Source: Membranipora membranacea (lineage: Eukaryota; Bryozoa; Gymnolaemata; Cheilostomatida; Membraniporidae). Taken from it: a stretch of 64,000 nt of DNA. The notes under the pieces were generated by a model. The model searched no databases. It was not told where the DNA came from and was given only the letters and a program-made list of their open reading frames with translations. Shown in pieces: positions 11,201 to 20,085 of the stretch (within the stretch, counting starts at the first letter, position 1; every line of letters starts with the position of its first letter). The position numbers and the translations under genes are program-made. The stretch spans positions 8,943,501-9,007,500 of the forward strand of contig OU612074.1 of the NCBI GenBank assembly GCA_914767715.1, written 5' to 3'.

Positions 11201-12385
11201 TTGATGGCGGCATACACAGTTCCGCTCGTCCGACCAATTGCCACACATGTTTATACCGCCACAGGTTTCACTTATACAACGGCCGTCATCGCATTCAAAC
11301 TGGGATACTCCACAGATAGCATACGCATCTATACAAACAGAGATGTGACAACTTTGAACAATATCCTTTTATCTTTCACCTGAGTTTTTGACATATTTAA
11401 ATTCACTATTGAACTTTGATCTGGGTAGTCTAGGTTTCTGAACTAAAAAGCAAAAAGGACGAATGCAGGACAAAAGCTGCACTCAGAGAAACCAATCAGG
11501 TTTCTCAAAGCTTTGTGATATTTACGGATGGATTGTGACATAAGTTTAGGAAGTTTTTTAGCCAGAAATGTCAGGCGGACTCAAAGGAAAGTAACCAAGA
11601 TGTAGCCAGGGAGAATCCATTCTCCCTGATGTAGCACATGATCAGAAACCATCCACAGTGGTCGATATCATTACAAAAGACTAATGACTTATTATAACAA
11701 GAAAATCTGATTCTATAGCGGTCTGAAGGAGGCTAGGAAATCAACAAATCAGAACAACTTTCAACCTCGGTCTCTAAACAACCACTCTAACCTGTTTCCT
11801 ACTCCCAATGGAATGTCAGTTCAGCCTTTTGTTGTAGATAAACTTAGCAGAATCTTGTCAACTACTAAATACAACTCTCTGCTCTTGATAATAATGTTGC
11901 TGTCCATCTATGTAGACGATGATTGCACCGAGGTGCTGCAACAGGTTGGTAAAGCGGCAGACGCGCTTACCACTGAGCCAAACTGATAGGCCATTCCAAA
12001 TTCATTCATCAAAACAATGGTGAACGAGTCAAACAAAATGCCATAGTGTTCACGATCCCCAACACAGTTTGGCTCGAGTGTTTGAATACAGAGCTTCCCT
12101 TTTTGTGGAAACATCGTATTGTCAATGAATTCAGGGTCAGCCAGATGGGAGACAAGCAACTCTGTGCGTGTATCCTACAATAACAGCTATATAGATTGTG
12201 AGACAAATTGGAGGATAGGAAAGCCATCCTAACAAGCTCTGAATGTTACTTCAACAGGTAATGTGCAAAATGGAGACGAACTCCAACTAACTGACTCATT
12301 GCTTCAACTTACCAAATACAAGGATGAGCGCTGTTACCAGCAGTAAACAAAACTTGACATATGGATTGTCTCTCAGCAGCTTCAT
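5246..12385 (-). CDS. receptor copy 2: six-LDLa single-pass membrane protein
   Basis: Nine exons join in frame into about 434 residues: 12385-12313 (start [10 protein letters not shown], signal peptide), 11328-11196, 9976-9854, 9135-9013, 8230-8108, 7326-7204, 6824-6727, 6027-5950 (membrane span) and 5676-5246 (tail, stop TAA). Extracellular LDLa modules occupy about residues 25-265 and the span lies about 272-292. The tail contains two PPPY motifs (GPPPPYPG and NPPPYPG), possible ligands for WW-domain proteins such as Nedd4-type ligases. The start is chosen because the same leader opens copies 3-6. LDLa1 lacks two expected calcium-binding Asp residues ([13 protein letters not shown]), and LDLa6 has Trp in place of its third Cys (GDWITS). 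Four exons are exactly 123 bp, and two of these lie in a nearly identical 905-bp repeat. The family plan resembles small LDLa receptors such as CD320, but no orthologue is claimed. Confidence 0.88.
6405..6500 (+). mobile_element. LINE 3' end fragment, degenerate
   Basis: The T-rich stretch, GGCACTATTCGG and CACTGCCAATAAAAG follow the same order as the 3' UTR of the LINE at 41300-45855. It is probably a severely 5'-truncated old copy in the last extracellular intron of copy 2. Confidence 0.45.
7354..8258. repeat. 905-bp direct tandem repeat, unit 1
   Basis: Nearly identical to 8259-9163 at a constant offset of 905 bases; I noticed only a handful of substitutions. The unit carries one complete 123-bp LDLa exon (8108-8230) of copy 2 with intron on both sides. 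It also contains a poly-C run (CGCCCCCCCCC) and TTATTTTTCAC. This is consistent with a recent unequal crossover that added one LDLa module. Confidence 0.93.
8259..9163. repeat. 905-bp direct tandem repeat, unit 2
   Basis: Second unit, carrying the LDLa exon 9013-9135. Outside the two units, the left flank (LDLa5 exon side) and the right flank (AACCTTTGATCTC) diverge, which fixes the boundaries to within a few bases. Confidence 0.93.
9286..9485 (+). mobile_element. SINE with U2 snRNA 5' head
   Basis: The first 33 bases, ATCGCTTCTCGGCC then TATTGGCTAAGATCAAGTGT, match the 5' end of U2 snRNA with one mismatch. They are followed by about 165 bases of unrelated body. The element is flanked by perfect direct repeats GCATTGTTGGATTT (9272-9285 and 9486-9499), the signature of LINE-mediated retrotransposition. 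It lacks the U2 branch-recognition region and Sm site, so it is not a U2 gene. It lies antisense in an intron of copy 2. A second copy is at 19858-20085. Confidence 0.88.
10520..10615. repeat. dispersed repeat, about 95 bp
   Basis: Matches 13268-13365: both contain CCCCTCTGCCT near the start and GAATAGGGTCACTA near the end. It lies in an intron of copy 2. No ORF. Confidence 0.6.
10896..11104 (-). mobile_element. composite of U2-SINE body and tRNA-SINE
   Basis: Bases 10896-10955 (GTTTACTAGGATGTAT, ACTCTCAGTA, CCGGGCAACATGCGTCCC) match the 3' body of the U2-headed SINE in plus orientation. Bases 10961-11104 are the tRNA-derived SINE in minus orientation, with B-box complement GGGATTCGAACC and A-box complement AACCATCTGAGC. 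It is either a nested insertion or a mosaic element. Confidence 0.65.
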
Positions 12386-13440
12386 TACGGCTTAAATACA
12401 GTAAACGATCAACGTGATTGTTATAAGTCCCTCGTCTCTTCTTTGCCAACTCAGTACTCCAGCTAATGACAACAATGTCTTACCAGCGTTTGATGCTTAT
12501 GTCAAACTTTGTGACGATATGGAAATATATCGTCAATCTGTGATAAGGATTAAGATAAGAGATTCACTATTATATGGCATATTCAATAAAGTGAAACTAC
12601 TAGAGGTGCTAATGTGTAAATATTGGCAATAAGTGATAAGCTTGTTTGGGATAGTAACCTTATACCTACGATCGACCAAAATTGCCACTCAAGAGGATAC
12701 AAGTAGGATATGCAGCTACTGTGGCGGGTTTGGTTAGACCAGACATGCCGTTCGATTTAAAAATTCACTCAAACAACATAGAGGTGACGGCTTTGGTCAG
12801 ACCAAAACCGCCATTATTACAGGCACTGGGGTTATTATGTTGGAAAAATTGGCGGTTTTGGTCAACTGTAATTGTACAATTGCCCACCGTAGCCAGCTTC
12901 TCTTTTCAGAGGCAGATCTTAATACTGCGTGCAAGCACATTCTTAACAGGAGATGATAAATCATAATATTGATTCTAGTCAGGGATTTGACTTTTTGATT
13001 TCTCTTTTTATCAAAGCCATCCCCACCATTGTGTTCAGAATCCACCACTATACACCTAACATCACAGATAACTCAACATTCACATGGTAAAACATCAATA
13101 TTCACGTTAAAGGTTGCTTTCGTCCTTATCAAGTGAACCTTATCATATTGTGGATCAGGGAGGGTGAAGTCAAAAATTCAGAATCCCAACATCATACAAA
13201 AATAAATAATTTATGGTTTACCTTCTCCCATTTAGGAATATCTCAAACATAAATCTGAGAAAGTGCTTACACGCAGTATTGAAATTCCCCTCTGCCTTTT
13301 CAAGAAAGATTAGCCGGTTATAACGGGCAATGGAATAGGGTCACTACCACACACAAGACACTTTAAATATGTATACAACCACAAAAGTTATATTTTGATA
13401 TTTGAGGCGTAATGATGTACTCCTGTATGTTAGCAGTTAA
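12386..13440. other. spacer upstream of copy 2
   Basis: No exon is supported. The first 60 bases upstream of the copy 2 start resemble the same interval of copy 3 (GAGGGACTTATAAC versus AAGGGACTATTATA), possibly a shared promoter or 5' UTR. Bases 12670-12865 hold inverted copies of GGCGGTTTTGGTC, a probable MITE. Bases 13268-13365 are the dispersed repeat also seen at 10520-10615. Confidence 0.45.
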
Positions 13441-13524
13441 CAGTCGAAGGGATAAGATGTGCTTTGTAAGCTCTCTCTAATCCTTCTTTTGTTGGTTTTA
13501 ATTAACTAATTCTGTCTAACGAAT

Positions 13525-15560
13525 ATGGCGCAGCTATTGCAGCCTCTGCTGGTACTCGTGCTCACATTCACCCTCGTATTTCATCCAAGAGGTGTGAAGA
13601 GCCTGGAGTTTGCCGATTACAATTCTCTGCTGGATATAATAAACTATCTAAATACTCAATCACTCAAGGATATATGGAACACAAACTATAAAGAACAAGT
13701 TAAAAACGTAGATCTCGGCTTATTGAAAGTAAAGAAGCGTGGCAGGAGAGCTGGTGTCCGTGTAAATCTAAGTAGCTGTAAAGGCAGGATTCCACTATCA
13801 GGCATTGTTCTCACTAACGCTAACTCTATAATACACAAGCTAGATGAACTCCATGGATTATTGAACTCAAAACGTCTCTTAAATTTATCACAGATAGTCT
13901 GCATCACTGAGTCCTGGCTCACACCTAATATAACCAGATCCCAAACAGAACTTAATGGATATGACCAATTCAGAAGCGACAGGTTGCCAGAAGACAGCAG
14001 CAAGACTATTGGCGGCGGAATCTTGGTTTACATTGATAAAAAATGGTCAACAAATAATAAAACAATCTTCAACCACACTGATAGCAACTGCGAACTAATG
14101 ACAATCAAATCTCGACCTCACTGGCTACCCTGCGAATTCTCCTCAGTAATAACAATATCATGCTATGCTCCCTTTACTGGACAATCACGCTTAAAAAATT
14201 CTAAAATTGCTACAATAAACATAATCCTAGCTCACGTCAAGGACATGGTGACAAATTACCCTGAAGCCTGTATAATGATCATGGGTGATTTTAGTCAACT
14301 GCCCATCAAACACAACCATTACTACCAGATCGTTAAAAAACCCACACGTAACAAGAGAACTTTGGAAAATCTGATCACCATGTTATGCACCTAATACCGA
14401 CCTACAGACCTCTCTCAGCCAACAAACCAATATATATTTCATGCCGGAATTATTCTGATGAAAACTGCAATAATCTCCTCGCCTGTTTTGACACTACAAT
14501 CTGGGAAAACCTAACCCGTGAAGACGACAACATAAACACTCAAACCAACGTCATATCAGATAATATCACATTCTGCACAGACCTCTGCATCCCACCTAAA
14601 ACAGTAAAGAAACAGCCTAACCAAAAACCCTGGATCAACAAAAACATCGAACACTTGATAGATCAGAAACACTATGCTCATCAAATTGGAAATAAAAAAC
14701 TATATCATAAACTGAAAAGAAATGTTAGCACAGCAATAAAAAAATCCAAACAAGAATACTCTGCCAAAATATAACAGCACCTAGTCAACGAACCTACCAG
14801 AGCGGGGAACGATATTAAAAAACTCAGCGGATTGCCTACAAATGACACTACCCCTACTCAAGCACAGACTTCAAACCAAATGAGCTCAACAACATCTTCT
14901 GCCGTTTTGAAAAACCAGACATTAGCCAACCAATTGTAGATTCAACAAAAGTGACAGCACCTGTTTTTGAAATTAATGACGACACAGTCTTAAAGCAACT
15001 GAAATCTCTAAATCTTCGCAAAGGGCCAGGGCCGGATGGGGTCATCCCTAAAGTCCTGAAACTTTGTGCCTACCAACTAGCACCAGTCATTACCAAACTA
15101 TTCACATGCTCTATTGAAAACCATACGACACCAACACTCTGGAAAACAGCTGTTATTAAGCCTATACCTAAAGTCAATAAGCCTACTCAACTGAAAGATT
15201 ACAGACCGATAACTCGTACAAGCTGCCTCTGCAAAATGCTGGAGAGACTCATCAAACATTATATAACACAGCACACACCAATGGACCCATACCAATTTGC
15301 ATACAGAACAAATCGCTCAACTCAAGACGAAGTTATGTGCCTCACGACAACAATAACCAACTTCATCGATAAAGCCCAGACAAACTACGCTCATTGTCTC
15401 TTCCTAGATTTTTCATTAGCCTTCATTATAATTAGAGTAGAATATTTAATCCCATCACTGCAACACCTTGACTCAACCGTTACACAATGGATTATTAGCT
15501 TCCTCAGTAATCGCAGACAACAAACAATATCCATTAATAATAACCTACTCTCAGATTGTC
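13525..15560 (+). mobile_element. CR1/L2-like LINE, 3'-truncated and frameshifted
   Basis: The ORF at 13525-14394 encodes an apurinic-type endonuclease (motifs RRAGVRVNL, CITESWLTP, GGGILVYID, MGDFSQLPI). It shifts frame near 14385 into 14385-14774 (HLIPTYRP, LLACFDTTIWENL), then again into 14951-15560, the reverse transcriptase fingers (RKGPGPDGVIPKVLK, PIPKVNKPTQLKDYRPI, FAYRTNRSTQDE). The motif A region reads FLDFSLAFIII, so the second expected Asp is missing. The element ends before the PQG and YADD motifs, so it cannot be active. The ORF opens with a hydrophobic leader (MAQLLQPLLVLVLTFTLVF). The breakpoint at about 15560 abuts an LTR-like block. Confidence 0.85.
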
Positions 15561-16440
15561 AGTACCAAAAATGGGCACTTGAGATATGTAGTTATATTCA
15601 GCCAGCCGCAGAAGTCAGAGGGTACAGATAGAGATGGAAACAAATGCACCCAGTAACCTCCATGGTATTTTGTAGTCACAAGCATACACAACGAGCAGAG
15701 AGACGCAGAAGTAATCCATCAAAGATGTAGCGAAGATAACCGCAGCATGCTAATCCGGTCAGAAAATAGGAATTCCAGTGACGCAGTAATTTGGTTTTCC
15801 AACACGTCATAGTACCAAGTAATCTCCAGGGTGACACAGAAGTAATTAACCAGGAAGTAACAACAACAAAGTCAGCCCAAAAATAGAACAACAAATTCCA
15901 GAGGGTAGACTGAGGAACAGCAGCAATATACCACGTGATGTGACCACAGAACGGTTTCATATAACAAAGCCACAAGAGACACTAATCCTAGTACCAAGTA
16001 CCAATTAATCTTCAGGAATTTGGTTTTCCAAAACGTCATAGCACCAAGTACCAAGTAATCTTCAGGATGACACAGAAGTAATTAATCATGGAGTAACAAC
16101 AACAAAGTCAGCCCAAAAATAGAACAATAAATTCCAGAAGGTAGACTGAGGAACAACAGCCATATACCACGTGACGTGACCACAGAACGGTTTCATATAA
16201 CAAAGCCACAAGAGACACTAATCCACTAATCCGCCGACAGCTAATCAAACGACAACAAGCAGAGTCAGCACAAAAATCGGCACCTATATAAAGGCCGAAA
16301 TTTTGAACAGTAAATTAGTACAGTTTAATTCTTTGAGCAGCACAGTCAACTTTTTACATAGCTAGTAAAAGAAATTATATTTTGATTTAATAAATACTAG
16401 TTTTAAATCAAAGATCTTTGTTGGAACGCTAAAACTAAAG
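15560..16440 (+). mobile_element. LTR-like block with 235-bp tandem repeats and TATA box
   Basis: Two copies of a unit of about 235 bp (about 15775-16008 and 16010-16245) share AATTTGGTTTTCCAA, ACACAGAAGTAATTAA, ATATACCACGTGA and GGTTTCATATAACAAAGCC. They are followed by CCTATATAAAGGCCG (TATA-like, about 16289) and AATAAA at about 16390. Repeated upstream elements, TATA and poly(A) signal in this order fit a U3-R-U5 layout. I could not find matching ends with a target duplication or a second LTR, so the class is tentative. Confidence 0.4.
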
Positions 16441-16683
16441 TGGAGTCTAAGGACCAATATATACTGTGAGTATCATTTGAATTACATTATCATTTTTTTT
16501 TATAAGTATCAAGACAATAAACAATAACTTTAGTGAATATACTGTTGTAATTGATTTCTATGCATATAGTAATTGGCAAAGTAATTAGGGACAGTTCGTC
16601 AGGTACTCAGACGTTAGGTCATATTCACTAAGAGTTTATAAGGCAATTTTGCAATCAACTAAAGTAAGTCGTTGTTAATTGTT

Positions 16684-16820
16684 GCTACTGATCAAAAATA
16701 AGATACGATGATGTTGCGTCATGACCTTTGCTAAAAACAGCCTTTTTGGCCTCATTTGATTGATAAAATGTCGCAAAGTCATCCAATTTTATTTTTGATG
16801 GGCTATTATTGATCAGTAGC
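16684..16820. mobile_element. short MITE with inverted ends
   Basis: Terminal arms GCTACTGATCA and TGATCAGTAGC enclose about 115 bases in which ATCAAAAATAAGAT and TTTTATTTTTGAT also pair. No coding capacity. Bases 16440-16683 and 16821-17321 around it show no gene. Confidence 0.6.
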
Positions 16821-17428
16821 TCAGTAGCTTTCCAACGGTGTATAGAAAGTCAATATTTGCTGACCCCCGTGTCTCTACCTTAAATAGGGCGGTCAAATAC
16901 GACCTAGTGCGTAGAAAAAACGTTCAAAATAATTTTGGTTCTTTGCTTTTGCAGTAGGTGGCATACAAAATTTCTGTGTTACCATTGCATATAGCTGGCC
17001 ACACCAAGTAGTTCTACTGCTACATTGTTTATAATACCTGGTCGGAATGCAGAAGTAATAAAACATCAAAAATAGAATTCAGCTTTTTCACTGATTTCAA
17101 TATTTGCATAGTCAAATTTCTAGTGGTATTATACTAAATCTCTTATCTTTTTCTATATAACAGTAAGGATATTATGTGTCTTTATCATCATTGCCATGCA
17201 CTGCCATTGCTTGAAACTTCCTCATATGAAGTGAACACTGTCAAAACAGTACCGAGTTACAGAGACAAGGGACTATTATATCTATCATAACACCGATCTA
17301 GTTTACTGGATTGACGAAGTCATGAAGCTGACAGACAATTCATCTGTGAGGTTTTGTTCACTGCTGCTATCAGTTCTGATCCTTGTTTCTGGTAAGTTGG
17401 AGCTTGTGTGCATTTTGCTCATTCTTTT

Positions 17429-17562
17429 GGTATAACATAGACCAAGTTTGGTCCATTTGCCTGCATTCCGAGTTGATCCCGCTCCACTGGTCAGGCAACA
17501 GACCAGTGGAAGGGAGCAACTGGAATGCAGGCAAATGGATTAAACTTGATCTAGTATGACCT
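17429..17562. mobile_element. fold-back MITE, family A
   Basis: Two arms of about 60 bp (17429-17492 and 17501-17562) pair across a short loop. They share CCATTTGCCTGCATTCC, CTCCACTGGTC and their complements. It lies in intron 1 of copy 3. Related copies occur at about 24452-24572, 37726-37855, 49760-49885 and 58985-59125. Confidence 0.8.
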
Positions 17563-19857
17563 CCACAGCTCGTAGCTTTTAGGGTGGTTTCCTTATTGTC
17601 CCCAAACTGGCTGACCCTGAGGTCATTCAGATAGTTGGGCTGGGTAGTGTAGAGGAGAGCAGGAATTTCTTGTTTGACAACACATGGTTGCCACAAAAAG
17701 TTGATCTCCCTGTTAAAAGTCTTGAATCAGACAATTCATTGAACTGGTTTGGAACTTGAACTCCAACTCGAATTGGTCACCATGTTGTATGCAAAGGCTG
17801 GCACTCGCTCAAGATTTTGAAAGGAAACAAATTATGAATGGCCTTCCCAGATAACCATGCTCTTTTGTAGTCGACAAGATTCTGCTTACCATCAACTGAT
17901 TCATCCACCGCAAAGGGCTTAACTGACATTACTGTTATTGGGAAAAGTGCAAGGGTTTATCACATATCACAAAAAAATCGTGAAGCTAACAAACTTTAGT
18001 AGTCAGAATAGTAGTCTAGATTGTAAATGACAAGTGTATAGAAATTGGGGTTTGAGTTATTAGTGCTCCTAACCTTTCAGTTTTGAGCCCCCACCTGGTC
18101 TCAGTAGAAATTGAACAAGATTTGCTAGTTTCACCAAGGAAATTGCAACTGAATACTGATCCTCAAAAGTTTGATGTGGCCATGGTCACATCGTGCATAA
18201 ACGATGGTTTCTGTTATTGCCCTGCATCCTACATCCCTTAAAGTGCCCCTAAAATTTCATCTCAGAATTCATTAGTCTTGATACCCCTCAATGATTCTTC
18301 CTAGTGCAGATTTAGTCATGCACTCTCACCTCTCACATTATAGTTCAGATAGCTTCCTGCCGTTATCATGCTTCAAGTGAGAAAATTTATCAAAGTTGTC
18401 TCCTTTTTGTTTTTATAGACACGTCGGCTAGCTGTGGCCTCTCCGATTTTGAATGTGGTACCGGCAGTTGTTTGAGTGAAATCTGGGAATGCGATGGCGA
18501 TAATGACTGTAATGATCGTAAAGACGAATTGAACTGTGTTTGCTACAACAATTTTGCGTAAGTGACTACAAGGAGAGAAGTATATTTTTACAATTTCAAC
18601 CAACCAGCATCTACTTTTGTCTCAAAAGTATCAATATAAATCCAGGCAGCAACAATGAGGCAACATGCTGCTGAGGTTGAAGAGTCACAAAACCACCCAC
18701 CGAACACTGGCACACGCTTTCGTCCAAACATCAGCCTGAAACAAACATCTATAACTCAACTCTGTGGCAATTTGCGACGTCAGCTTATATTTTTCCGGAT
18801 ACCATTCCAGCTGTCAGAAAATTAGTTTCAGTTACAAATTTTAGGTGTAATAACAGAAACTGCATACCTTGGCACTACAGATGTAATGGCAATGATGACT
18901 GCTCAGATAATAAGATTCGTATGAACAAACGCGAACCAATGCGTACGGAATTTGACCTTAATGCTATTCCCATGTATCGAATGGCTCTGACATCGATGCC
19001 CAACCGACATATGGCAACATAGTGATTATATCGTCGTCATTGTGGTAGAGCAACTAATACTCAATGCCTCAGTGAAATATATAATAATACCTGATCCAGG
19101 CTGGACGCTTTAAATTTAATATACACATGAAAGAATCTCCATGACAATGATATTTGACACGAGAACATGTTTCGAACTTAGTCAACTGTTTGTATGATTC
19201 CCTGAGGGGCTTTTGAGTTTTCTTTTTTATTAGTGTCACATATGAATTCCACAATGCAATGTTTTGGGAATTTCGGTTGTAATTAGTCTATGATAGCGAC
19301 TGCTCAACATTTCACAGCGATTAATCTTCAGTATTGCATCATGAGATCAAATGTTAACATTTTGGGTTACAAATTCCAGATGCAACGGCGGTAGATACAT
19401 AACTGGGCACTACAAATGTGATGGACATAATGATTGCTTAGATTATAGTGATGAGTGAAATTGTCCTAATACCACGACTCCTACCTCAACTACTCCTGCC
19501 TCCTGCCGTTCAGGACAGTTTCAGTAAGTGAAGCTTTATCAATGTCACTTCAAGCGATGGTTTAGCTGGGTTTGATCAAAATGATGGTATAGCCTTGTTG
19601 GGTGGGTTGTACTCGGAAGCTTTTCTTTATTAAACATTAAAACGTTACCATAGTGGTAGACTGCCTAATACTTAATGCCTAAATGAAAAATATATTGATT
19701 CCAGCCACCTCAACTTTAATTTACACATGAATCTCCACAGCAATTATATTTGGTCTGAGGACAAAAATTTGGAACTTCATTGACAAGCTGTTTGATTCCC
19801 TGAGGGGTTTGTGAATTTTATTTTTTGCTATATTGTCACATATAAGTTCCGCAATGA

Positions 19858-20085
19858 CCTGTTTATGACAAACCAGAGGGCAGGCTGCCCCCAAAGAGGG
19901 ATGCAAGTTGTCCGAAGGCTTCATACTGAGAGTTTGATACATCCTAGTAAACTAGAATGCATGCTAGAGGTGAGGCCATGGGGACCTCCTAATCGTGAGT
20001 TTGCAGCAACTGCCAGAAACAGAAACAGGCACTCATCGCTCATAGGCAGTGACACTTTGATCTTAGCCCATGGGCCGAGAAGCGC
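19858..20085 (-). mobile_element. SINE with U2 snRNA 5' head, second copy
   Basis: On the minus strand it starts GCGCTTCTCGGCCCATGGG then CTAAGATCAAAGTGTCACTG, and continues with the same body as 9286-9485, ending in GTCATAAACAGG. Imperfect direct repeats TTCCGCAATG and TCCCACAATG flank it. It sits in the copy 3 intron equivalent to the copy 2 intron that holds the first copy, at the same place in the recurrent motif and again antisense to the gene. The insertion therefore predates the inverted duplication. Confidence 0.85.

Larger units (their letters stand above)
4590..12420. repeat. arm of large inverted duplication (copy 2 side)
   Basis: Reverse-complement matches to 17280-22390 run through the whole gene and beyond it. 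In the 3' flank, 4790-5000 pairs with 22025-22225 and 4590-4750 pairs with 22240-22390. Introns match (7060-7160 with 21170-21260), as does the segment around the start codon. The arms differ in exon number and spacing, so the duplication is not very recent. Confidence 0.75.
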
